A stretch of 64,000 bases of DNA, taken from positions 62,001 through 126,000 of the forward strand of contig NZ_LVWI01000003.1 of assembly GCF_001909055.1 (NCBI RefSeq), read 5' to 3'. Under the pieces are notes generated by a model. It searched no databases and was not told the origin of the DNA. It saw nothing but the letters and a program-made list of their open reading frames with translations. Shown here piece by piece: positions 17,513 to 24,510 of this stretch. The position numbers and the translations under genes were made by a program. Positions within the stretch are counted from its first letter, which is position 1. Every line of letters begins with the position of its first letter. This DNA comes from Paenibacillus helianthi. Lineage in GTDB: Bacteria; Bacillota; Bacilli; Paenibacillales; Paenibacillaceae.

Positions 17513-18646
17513 CTACACCCTGCCTTTCTTGAAGGCCTGACCCAGCTGATCGGCAACCGTAATCGCCGCAGCTACCGCTTCCGGTGTGACCGGGAATGGC
17601 ATGGAATGGATCGATTCTTCCGGGATACAGGCTTTGCGGGCGACGTCCAGCAGTTCTTCTTTTGTAATGGATTGAACGCCGATGTCTGCAAGGCACACAG
17701 GAAGACCTACCGAAACGCAGAAAGCGAGTACTTCCTGGATTTCGCGGCTGTCTGCATTCTCCAGCACCAGCTGGGCCAGGGTACTGAAGGCTACTTTCTC
17801 GCCATGGTAATAATGATGGCTGCCTTCCAGCACCGTCAGACCATTGTGGATGGCATGCGCTGCTGCAAGTCCGCTGCTCTCAAAGCCGAGACCGGACAAC
17901 AGGATGTTGGTCTCAATAATATTTTCCAGTGCAGGCGTAACCACATTCTGATCACAAGCGAGCTTGGCCTGAACGCCGTCCTCCAGCAGAGTTTCATAGC
18001 ATACCCGGGCCAGGGCAAGAGCGGCTTTGGTTCCTTTGCCCTCTGTACTCACGCCTTCGCGCACACCGCAGGGGAGCCCGGCATTCACGTTGGAGAAGGA
18101 CCGCGAAGTAGCTCTGGCTTCAAAATAAGTGGATAAAGCATCTCCCATTCCGGATACCAGGAACCTCGTAGGGGCTTCCGCGATGATGGTTGTATCGATC
18201 ATAACTACGGATGGGCTTTGTTTGAAATATGCATATTCGTCAAATGCGCCTTCCGGTGTGTATAGGACAGCAGAATGGCTGGTTGGAGCGTCAGTTGCAG
18301 CAATGGTGGGAACGATGATTAAGGCATCGCCTTCGGCTACGCATTTGGCCGTATCAATTGCTTTGCCTCCGCCAAGGCCAATCGTACAGGCACAAGCATG
18401 TTCACGGGCCAGTGCCTGCAGCCTGGCAACTTCCTGGCGGGAGCATTCTCCGTGGAAATTGCCCGTAATCAAAGTGATCCCGAACTTACTGCTAGTGGCA
18501 TCCAGCTTGGCTTGGACCCGCTGCACATCGTCCGGGTGGGCAATCAGCAGGGCCGAGTCTCCGAAGGTTTTCACAAAATACCCCAGGTTAAGCAGCTCGT
18601 CTTCCCCCTGGATATATTTGGTTGGGCTGATGAACACTTTTCTCAT
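17513..18646 (-). CDS. gldA: Glycerol dehydrogenase
   Basis: The 377-residue iron/zinc-type alcohol dehydrogenase resembles GldA, which oxidises glycerol to dihydroxyacetone with NAD. IGLGGGKAIDTAK is the nucleotide loop. Metal ligands are expected in GMGDALST, AAHAIHNGL and HHYYHGEKVAF. It precedes dhaKL by 6 bp in one transcript. AGGAGG lies upstream of the ATG. A PocR-AraC regulator is divergently transcribed about 330 bp away and is the likely controller. Confidence 0.9.
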   Translation of the reverse strand: MRKVFISPTKYIQGEDELLNLGYFVKTFGDSALLIAHPDDVQRVQAKLDATSSKFGITLITGNFHGECSRQEVARLQALAREHACACTIGLGGGKAIDTAKCVAEGDALIIVPTIAATDAPTSHSAVLYTPEGAFDEYAYFKQSPSVVMIDTTIIAEAPTRFLVSGMGDALSTYFEARATSRSFSNVNAGLPCGVREGVSTEGKGTKAALALARVCYETLLEDGVQAKLACDQNVVTPALENIIETNILLSGLGFESSGLAAAHAIHNGLTVLEGSHHYYHGEKVAFSTLAQLVLENADSREIQEVLAFCVSVGLPVCLADIGVQSITKEELLDVARKACIPEESIHSMPFPVTPEAVAAAITVADQLGQAFKKGRV

Positions 18647-18662
18647 GACTTGTTCCTCCTAA

Positions 18663-18790
18663 AGTTTTGTGAGCATCGCTTCCTTGACCAGATTTCATAC
18701 AAAACTGGCCTCGGAAGCCTATGCTTAGTTTTGTGAGCAACGCTTCCTTGAATAGGCTTTGTACAAAGCTGGCTTAGGAAGCGTACGCTT
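18663..18790. repeat. Two tandem 64-bp hairpin repeats
   Basis: Two consecutive 64-bp units (18663-18726 and 18727-18790) both begin AGTTTTGTGAGCA and match at 52 of 64 positions by eye. Each folds on itself: CGCTTCC pairs with GGAAGCG/C, and inside it CCAG.TTT pairs with AAA.CTGG in unit 1 and GCTTTG with CAAAGC in unit 2. Differences between units tend to keep pairing. They occupy the gldA leader/promoter region just upstream of its ribosome binding site. Confidence 0.8.
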
Positions 18791-18976
18791 TCGTATATCT
18801 ACATTATAGACAGGGGCCGTGACAGATGCATGGAAGGAAACTAGCGAGTTTAAGCGTTTTCAGATCGTAAATTCTTGTTATTTTCCATGAAAATATAATT
18901 ATCTTGTCCTAAGGCGGCAGGATTCGATATAATTCAAGAATAGAACAGGTGTTATTCTGCCAGAGATGGGGACCGG
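18791..18976. other. Remainder of the gldA/PocR-AraC intergenic region
   Basis: AT-rich sequence that must hold the promoter of the regulator. TATAATT and AATATAATT motifs occur near 18892 and 18934. No gene is present. Confidence 0.5.
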
Positions 18977-20029
18977 ATGATGATGCAGTCGAAATATGAT
19001 CTAAAGTCGATTATTGATCTCGAGAAATGGAATGCGCTTCAGGATTCCCTGTCCCTTGTCACACAAATGGCTATAATCACAGTGGATTATAAAGGGGTAC
19101 CCGTCTCCCGGCACAGCCGCTGCCAATCCTTCTGTCAGGCGGTGCGACAGGATGCGGAGCTATCCTCTTACTGCCAGAAATGTGATGCGCGCGGGGGACT
19201 GGAGGCTGTCCGGCTGAACGAGCCTTATGTGTATTTATGCCACTTCAACATTCTGGATATAGCGATTCCCATAACGGTTGACAATCAGTATGTTGGAGCT
19301 GTGATGGCGGGGCAGGTTAGGCTGGCCGGGAACGATGACTCGCGGCTGGAGCAAATTGTATCCCGTCCGGATACGCCGGGGAGCACTGGCACATTCGCAG
19401 CCTTAAGAGAGGAATATGCACAGCTGCCTGTGATGCCATATGCACAAGTGGAGTCTATTGCCGGGATGCTGTCCCATCTGTGCAATTATATTGTTGAAGA
19501 AGCGAGTCGGAAGAATGAAATTATGGATTTGTACCAGCAGACCCAAGCTGCACCATCAGCTCATATTATGTCCAATAAGGCACTGGCAGATTCGAGGTAT
19601 ATAGCTGTTCAAGCGGGGGATAAGGAGCAGAGCGGTGCAGGTGCACTTACCGGAAGCGGAGTTCCATCATTAACGACTCCAGCCGTTCCCATGGGAAGCT
19701 GCTCCAATCCAGTCCTGCAACCGGCCTTCGATTATATCTATAGCCATAAGCACGAGAATTTCACGCTGGAGAAGATGGCGCAGCTCTGCCATATCAGTCC
19801 CAGTTATTTCAGCCGGTTATTCGTCAGGGAGAGCGGAGAGAACTTCTCAGTCTATATCTCCCGGCTCAAAATGAGTTGGGCCAAGAAGCTTCTGGAAACG
19901 ACGGAGCTGTCAATCAATCAGATCAGTGATCAGCTCAGCTTTTGCGATGCCGGATATTTTATCAAAATCTTCAAAAAACACGAGCAGCTGACACCGGCAG
20001 CCTACCGCTCATTGGTCAGGGGAGAGTAG
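18977..20029 (+). CDS. PocR-domain AraC family regulator
   Basis: The 350-residue protein has an N-terminal PocR sensory domain (about residues 10-175) with the cysteine cluster CQSFCQAV and YCQKCDARGG, then a non-conserved linker, then an AraC double helix-turn-helix (about 250-348; ITLxxMAQLCHISPSYFSRLF-like and SINQISDQLSFCDAGYFIKIFKK). PocR domains are thought to sense small polyols such as 1,2-propanediol or glycerol. Divergent orientation to gldA-dhaKL makes it their likely activator. Its 3' end overlaps the convergent TetR gene by 14 bp. Confidence 0.85.
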   Translation: MMMQSKYDLKSIIDLEKWNALQDSLSLVTQMAIITVDYKGVPVSRHSRCQSFCQAVRQDAELSSYCQKCDARGGLEAVRLNEPYVYLCHFNILDIAIPITVDNQYVGAVMAGQVRLAGNDDSRLEQIVSRPDTPGSTGTFAALREEYAQLPVMPYAQVESIAGMLSHLCNYIVEEASRKNEIMDLYQQTQAAPSAHIMSNKALADSRYIAVQAGDKEQSGAGALTGSGVPSLTTPAVPMGSCSNPVLQPAFDYIYSHKHENFTLEKMAQLCHISPSYFSRLFVRESGENFSVYISRLKMSWAKKLLETTELSINQISDQLSFCDAGYFIKIFKKHEQLTPAAYRSLVRGE

Positions 20030-20621
20030 GGACTTTTAACAAAACTACTACCAGCCGGGCCATATATTCTTCCATTTTCCGCTCCAGATCGTAGCCGCCT
20101 TCGTGCAGACACCAATTGTAGATGACGCCGCGTGCAGCGATGAATAGATACTCCGTCATTTCCTCAGCAGACATACTGTCTATGAGCTGTCTATTTGCTT
20201 GCCCTTTCTCCAGCAGCGCCTGCAGAACATTCTGCATGTAGCGTCCCTTGGCGATGAACAACTTATTGTTGCAGGTGTACAGCTGCTTTATCGTTGCGAT
20301 GCCCACATTCAGATTGTATTCCGCATAGATTTTGAAATAGTCCACAATATCATTCTGTATCGAAGCCGAAGGCTCAAGTCCTCTGAATTTCTGGTCAAAA
20401 AATCCGTCAGCCTGCTCGTACATTTCCACGAGAATGTCACTTTTGGTGGAGAAGTAGTTGTAGAAGGAACCTACGGAAACACCGGCACCACGGCAAATCT
20501 CAGCGATCGTAATGTCCTCCAGGGAGTGCTGCTTCATCAGCTTAACGGCACTTTCGAACAAGTTGCTTTTGGTCTGGATACTCTGCAGCTGCCTGGAGGT
20601 TAAAGGTTTATTCTTAAGCAT
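20016..20621 (-). CDS. TetR family regulator
   Basis: About 201 residues with an N-terminal TetR helix-turn-helix (ITIAEICRGAGVSVGSFYNYF) and a variable ligand domain. The ATG at 20621 has GGAG 8 bases upstream; the GTG three codons earlier is adjacent to that site and unlikely. It is divergent from the Fe-S flavoenzyme gene and the gap contains two TGAAT-N2-ATTCA palindromes, so it probably represses that gene. Its 3' end overlaps the preceding AraC gene. Confidence 0.85.
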   Translation of the reverse strand: MLKNKPLTSRQLQSIQTKSNLFESAVKLMKQHSLEDITIAEICRGAGVSVGSFYNYFSTKSDILVEMYEQADGFFDQKFRGLEPSASIQNDIVDYFKIYAEYNLNVGIATIKQLYTCNNKLFIAKGRYMQNVLQALLEKGQANRQLIDSMSAEEMTEYLFIAARGVIYNWCLHEGGYDLERKMEEYMARLVVVLLKVPTLP

Positions 20622-20727
20622 TTGGTACACTCCGTCCCGGATAATCTATTTTAAATGTAGGGGTTTGGCTTTCTTTTGTCAATTCAACTTAGTGAAAATA
20701 ATCACATTATTTAGTGTGTGATAGTCC

Positions 20728-20762
20728 TATAATGAATATATTCAGTGAATGCATTCACCGAA
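20728..20762. promoter_or_regulatory. Promoter -10 with twin TetR-type operators
   Basis: TATAAT at 20728-20733 is immediately followed by two 12-bp perfect palindromes, TGAATATATTCA (20733-20744) and TGAATGCATTCA (20746-20757), with centres 13 bp apart. The second extends to GTGAATGCATTCAC. Their position would block transcription start of the flavoenzyme gene. The neighbouring TetR protein is the obvious ligand. Confidence 0.7.
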
Positions 20763-20795
20763 AATAACCTGATATGATTTCTGGGAGGACTTACA

Positions 20796-22796
20796 GTGAA
20801 GGACAGCCACAGAATTTTATTTGAACCGTTCAAAATCGGCAAGCTGGAGTTGAAAAACAGATTCGTGATGGCCCCGATGGGACCCGGCGGACTCTGCAAC
20901 GCGGATGGAACATTCAATGAGCGCGGCGTGGAATATTATGTGGAACGTGCCAAAGGCGGCACCGGCCTGCTGATGACAGGTGTTACGATGGTCGAGAATG
21001 AGATTGAGAAATGCGCATTGCCGTCCATGCCTTGTCCAACGCTCAACCCGTACCATTTCATCAAAACCGGCAAGATGATGACCGAACGGATTCATGCCTA
21101 CGGGGCAAAAATCTTTCTGCAGCTGTCCGCAGGCTTCGGGCGTGTAAGCATTCCTTCGATTGTAGGCAAGACTGCTGTAGCTCCTTCGCCGATTCCTCAC
21201 CGTTGGCTGCCGGATGTAACCTGCCGTGAGCTCACGATTGAGGAAATCCATACCTATGTAAGAAAATTTGCCGAATCTGCTGCGATTGCCAAAAAAGCCG
21301 GGTTCGACGGAATAGAGATACATGCGGTGCATGAAGGGTATCTGCTCGACCAATTTGCTATTTCCTTCTTCAATCAGCGGACGGATGAATATGGGGGAAG
21401 CCTCCGGAACCGTCTGCGGTTCGCCACCCAAGTTGTCCAGGCGATCAAAGCGGAATGCGGTCAGGATTATCCGGTCTCGCTGCGCTACAGCATCAAGAGC
21501 TTCATTAAGGATTGGCGGCAGGGCGGGCTTCCCGGCGAGGAATTCACGGAACAGGGCCGGGATATTGAAGAAGGGATTGAAGCGGCACTGATCCTGGAAG
21601 AAGCCGGATACGATGCATTTAACGGGGATGTGGGCTCCTATGATTCCTGGTATTGGGCGCATCCGCCTATGTATCAGGAGAAGGGACTCTATCTGCCATA
21701 CAATAAAATTCTTAAAAGCATTCTTAAGGTTCCTGTGATCACCGCCGGAAGACTGGATGATCCGGACCGGGCCAGCGATGCCATTCGTGACGGAGCAACC
21801 GATATGATCGCGCTGGGCCGTCCGCTGCTGGCGGATGCCGATATTCCAAACAAGATCTGGGCGGGTCAAATCGAGCGGATTCGTCCGTGTCTGTCCTGCC
21901 AGGAGGGCTGCATGGGCCGGCTCGCTTCCTATGCTGCGATCTCCTGTGCCGTCAATCCGGCCTGCGGACGCGAGAAGGATTATGCCATCGGTAAGGCTGA
22001 GCAGCCGAAGCGTGTGCTCATCATCGGTGGGGGTCCGGCGGGCTGCGAAGCAGCGCGTGTGGCTGCTATTCGCGGGCATCAGGTCACTTTACATGAGAAG
22101 AGTAATCGTCTGGGCGGTAATCTGATCCCCGGCGGAGTACCCGGGTTCAAGGAAGATGACCATTTGCTGGCCGACTGGTATGGAGTTGAACTGAAAGCGC
22201 TGGGTATTGACCTTCGTCTGAACAGTGAGGTTACTTCGGACATCATCGCAGCCAGCGGAGCGGATGCTGTGATCTTTGCCACAGGCTCAACGCCCAAAAG
22301 CTTCACCATCGGAGATTCCTCCAACGTGTATACTGCGGAAGAGGTTCTGCTGGGTCAAAAGGATGCGGGAGATTCCACGATCATCATCGGCGGTGGACTG
22401 GTTGGCTGCGAAACGGCATTATGGCTCGAAGAGCAAGGAAAGAAAGTCACTCTCGTAGAAATGCAGGATGACATTCTGACCATTGGCGGCCCGCTATGCC
22501 ATGCCAATGAGGATATGCTTCGCGATCTGGTGGCTTTTAAAGACATCGAATTGCTTACAGATACCGTGGTAGCCGGCGCGGATGCCGGGGGCTTTGTACT
22601 GAGAAATAAAGCAGGCGAGGAAAGAGTAGTTGCTGCGGATTCAGCGATTCTGGCCGTAGGCTATGCCCCACAGAAGAAGTTGTATGACGAGCTGAGTCAA
22701 GAGCTTCCGGAAACGTATCTGCTGGGAGATGCCAAGCAGGTGCAGAATATTATGTATGCGGTCTGGGATGCTTATGAAGTGGTCAAAAATATTTAA
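20796..22796 (+). CDS. Old-yellow-enzyme type NADH:flavin oxidoreductase with Fe-S and FAD domains
   Basis: The 666-residue protein has the layout of 2,4-dienoyl-CoA reductase, enoate reductase and trimethylamine dehydrogenase. An FMN TIM barrel (1 to about 360) is followed by a 4Fe-4S motif CLSCQEGCMG with a fourth cysteine in AVNPACG, then FAD/NAD Rossmann segments (VLIIGGGPAGCEAA and TIIIGGGLVGCETA). It likely reduces an activated double bond using NAD(P)H. The GTG start follows GGGAGG by 8 bases. It is monocistronic, under a TetR-type operator. The substrate is unknown. Confidence 0.85.
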   Translation: MKDSHRILFEPFKIGKLELKNRFVMAPMGPGGLCNADGTFNERGVEYYVERAKGGTGLLMTGVTMVENEIEKCALPSMPCPTLNPYHFIKTGKMMTERIHAYGAKIFLQLSAGFGRVSIPSIVGKTAVAPSPIPHRWLPDVTCRELTIEEIHTYVRKFAESAAIAKKAGFDGIEIHAVHEGYLLDQFAISFFNQRTDEYGGSLRNRLRFATQVVQAIKAECGQDYPVSLRYSIKSFIKDWRQGGLPGEEFTEQGRDIEEGIEAALILEEAGYDAFNGDVGSYDSWYWAHPPMYQEKGLYLPYNKILKSILKVPVITAGRLDDPDRASDAIRDGATDMIALGRPLLADADIPNKIWAGQIERIRPCLSCQEGCMGRLASYAAISCAVNPACGREKDYAIGKAEQPKRVLIIGGGPAGCEAARVAAIRGHQVTLHEKSNRLGGNLIPGGVPGFKEDDHLLADWYGVELKALGIDLRLNSEVTSDIIAASGADAVIFATGSTPKSFTIGDSSNVYTAEEVLLGQKDAGDSTIIIGGGLVGCETALWLEEQGKKVTLVEMQDDILTIGGPLCHANEDMLRDLVAFKDIELLTDTVVAGADAGGFVLRNKAGEERVVAADSAILAVGYAPQKKLYDELSQELPETYLLGDAKQVQNIMYAVWDAYEVVKNI

Positions 22797-22819
22797 TCGC
22801 CGAATTTAATGTGAAAGTA

Positions 22820-22872
22820 AGCTGAAGGACTCCCCCGCTGAGGAAGACGGGAAGTTCTTCGGCTTATTTTTT
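22820..22872 (+). terminator. Terminator after the flavoenzyme gene
   Basis: AAGCTGAAGGACTCCCCCG pairs imperfectly with CGGGAAGTTCTTCGGCTT, followed by ATTTTTT. It ends just before the promoter of the MarR gene. Confidence 0.75.
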
Positions 22873-22874
22873 AG

Positions 22875-22903
22875 TTGAAAACATATAGATATCTATGTAT
22901 AAT
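22875..22903 (+). promoter_or_regulatory. Promoter of the MarR gene with operator in the spacer
   Basis: TTGAAA (22875-22880), 17-bp spacer, TATAAT (22898-22903). The spacer contains the perfect palindrome ATAGATATCTAT at 22885-22896. The predicted transcription start is about 22910, the A of the ATG, so the message would be leaderless. The same palindrome recurs in front of the next gene. Confidence 0.75.
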
Positions 22904-22909
22904 AGGGCC

Positions 22910-23332
22910 ATGCCTAACTATAATGCACTGTCACTTATCAGCAAGATCCGCTCCGAGGCCCACAAGCTGATCGCCTCAGAGCTTGAGAAGCGCGGCATCG
23001 AAGATATCGTCCCCTCCCACGGAGATGTTCTGGTGCATCTGTACCAGCAGGACGGCCTCTCCATTAAGGAGCTTGCGCTTAAGGTTCATCTCACACAGCC
23101 CACAGTAACAGTTCTGGTGAACAAGCTGGAGCGGCTGGAATATGTCTGCAGAGTCAAGAGCGGGGAGGATAGCCGAATAACTTTTGTTAAACTTACAGAT
23201 AAAGGTATTTCACTGCAGCAAGCATTCCGGGAAATATCCGATACGCTGAATGAGGCCCTGTATGGAGGTCTGAATCCTGCCCAGCAGGAGGATCTCGAAT
23301 GTCTTTTGGAGCATATCTATAGACGATTCTAA
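22910..23332 (+). CDS. MarR family regulator (probably leaderless)
   Basis: About 140 residues with a winged helix-turn-helix (LSIKELALKVHLTQPTVTVLVNKLERLEYV, then the wing GEDSRITFVKLT). The in-frame ATG at 22895 lies inside the promoter spacer, so the ATG at 22910 is chosen. No Shine-Dalgarno is visible and the transcription start is predicted on the ATG. It probably represses itself and the following reductase gene through the shared palindrome. Confidence 0.85.
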   Translation: MPNYNALSLISKIRSEAHKLIASELEKRGIEDIVPSHGDVLVHLYQQDGLSIKELALKVHLTQPTVTVLVNKLERLEYVCRVKSGEDSRITFVKLTDKGISLQQAFREISDTLNEALYGGLNPAQQEDLECLLEHIYRRF

Positions 23333-23350
23333 ATTTTTTTGTATAAGTAT

Positions 23351-23362
23351 ATAGATATCTAT
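23351..23362. promoter_or_regulatory. Second MarR-type operator
   Basis: ATAGATATCTAT is identical to the palindrome at 22885-22896, and the context TATATAGATATCTATG is shared. A CAAAAT -10-like box lies at the same distance (13 bp) as in the MarR promoter. Confidence 0.7.
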
Positions 23363-23414
23363 GCAAAATAAGGATAGACTAGTTCAACCCAACCATAAAC
23401 CGGAGGTAATCAAA

Positions 23415-23996
23415 ATGAAACATCTAGTTGTCTATGCCCATCCTAGTGCTGAGAGCTTTAACCATGCAATTCTGGAAACCACTGTCCAGGCACTGAAGAA
23501 AAAGGGACATGAAGTTGTTGTGCGCGATTTGTACGCTCTTGACTTTCAGCCCGTGCTGAAGCCTGAGGATACTGCAGCGATACGCAGCGGGAACACTCCT
23601 GTTGACATTCTTACCGAACAGAAGTTTATTGCTGAGGCGGATGTCGTGACCTTTATCTACCCGATCTGGTGGACCGGGCTGCCTGCCATGCTCAAAGGTT
23701 ACGTGGACCGGGTATTTTCCTACGGATTCGCATATGCTTATGGGGCAACTGGTATAGATAAGCTGCTGACAGGCAAGAAAGGGCTCATTATCAATACACA
23801 CGGCACGCCAAAAGAAATCTATGACTCAATCGGAATGACAGCGGGACTCAAAATCACATCCGATACCGGGATTTTCGAGTTTACAGGCATCGAAATGGTA
23901 GAGCACCTGCTGTTTGGAAGCATTCCTTCAGTCGGCCAGGCTGCTCTGGATGAAATTCTGGTTCAGGTTGAGGAAACGGTAACTACTCTGTTCTAA
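23415..23996 (+). CDS. NAD(P)H quinone reductase-like flavoprotein (flavodoxin fold)
   Basis: The 193-residue protein matches the NQO1/KefF/MdaB group: HLVVYAHPSAESFNHA at the N-terminus for FMN phosphate binding, FIYPIWWTGLPAMLKGYVDRVF as the diagnostic central motif and NTHGTP later. It would reduce quinones or other electrophiles with two electrons. GGAGGT before the ATG at 23415 fixes the start; the longer frame begins inside the operator. Its MarR neighbour and shared operator point to induction by an electrophile or quinone. Confidence 0.85.
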   Translation: MKHLVVYAHPSAESFNHAILETTVQALKKKGHEVVVRDLYALDFQPVLKPEDTAAIRSGNTPVDILTEQKFIAEADVVTFIYPIWWTGLPAMLKGYVDRVFSYGFAYAYGATGIDKLLTGKKGLIINTHGTPKEIYDSIGMTAGLKITSDTGIFEFTGIEMVEHLLFGSIPSVGQAALDEILVQVEETVTTLF

Positions 23997-24105
23997 TCTC
24001 TGAGTAACTCTATAATAGATCATAATTATCCGGGGAAAGGGGATATTATAGGCGTGGATAGACAGTGATTCCTGATCTCAAAGCTGGTAGCTGACCCGCT
24101 GTTCC

Positions 24106-24134
24106 TTTACAATCATCCTTGTAACCTATATAAT
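24106..24134 (+). promoter_or_regulatory. Predicted promoter upstream of the Mrp region
   Basis: TTTACA (24106-24111), 17-bp spacer, TATAAT (24129-24134). Transcription would begin near 24141, about 25 nt before a strong intrinsic terminator. Confidence 0.65.
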
Positions 24135-24164
24135 CAGTGTAATTGTATACAGATGTACCCGGAG

Positions 24165-24200
24165 GAGCCTGCCAACAGCGGGCTCTTTTTGCGTTTTTTT
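24165..24200 (+). terminator. Terminator in the leader upstream of the USP-like and Mrp genes
   Basis: GAGCCTGC and GCGGGCTC form an 8-bp stem (one G-T wobble) with loop CAACA, followed by TTTTTGCGTTTTTTTT. It lies between a good promoter and the first gene at 24230 on the same strand, so it is either an attenuator or the end of an upstream transcript. No upstream gene ends closer than 23996. Confidence 0.75.
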
Positions 24201-24229
24201 TATGGAAATTTAAGCCAGGAGGAAGAGGG

Positions 24230-24478
24230 ATGACCCTTAGACCGAGCAGCGAAAGCATTATGGTATGTGTCCACTATGGCCCGCACGGACAGCGGCTGAT
24301 TCAAAGAGGAAGCCAGTTATCTAAGTTGCTCAGCGCTCCTTTATGTGTGCTCACCGTAGATTCGTCTAAGGATAATGAGTACAACCATGAGAAGGAGCAA
24401 TATCTCTCCGGGTGGGAGACGGGTGAAGCGCAGTATTTGCGGATTGTGCAAGGTGTCTGGGTAAAGCCGGGCAAATAG
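24230..24478 (+). CDS. Truncated KdpD/universal-stress-like small protein
   Basis: An 82-residue ORF behind a strong AGGAGGAAGAGGG site. SIMVCVHYGPHGQRLIQRGS and APLCVLTVDS match the N-terminal half of the universal-stress-like domain found in KdpD sensors and in stand-alone relatives of about 130 or more residues. After YLSGWE the expected remainder is missing and an unrelated 25-residue tail follows to the stop, suggesting truncation. It may still be translated because its start signals are intact. It lies 32 bp before mrpA and shares its strand. Confidence 0.6.
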   Translation: MTLRPSSESIMVCVHYGPHGQRLIQRGSQLSKLLSAPLCVLTVDSSKDNEYNHEKEQYLSGWETGEAQYLRIVQGVWVKPGK

Positions 24479-24510
24479 ATTACTTAAGTGAAGAGGGGGA
24501 GTGCTAAGCT

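Noticed and set aside
20817..22079. 420-codon open frame antisense to the Fe-S flavoenzyme gene
   Set aside because: It mirrors a well-supported gene on the other strand, has no ribosome site or recognisable motif, and is explained by codon bias of the real gene.
24030..24165. Possible known riboswitch in the Mrp leader
   Set aside because: The conserved cores I know (for example ydaO, M-box) are not present and the predicted leader before the terminator is only about 25 nt.
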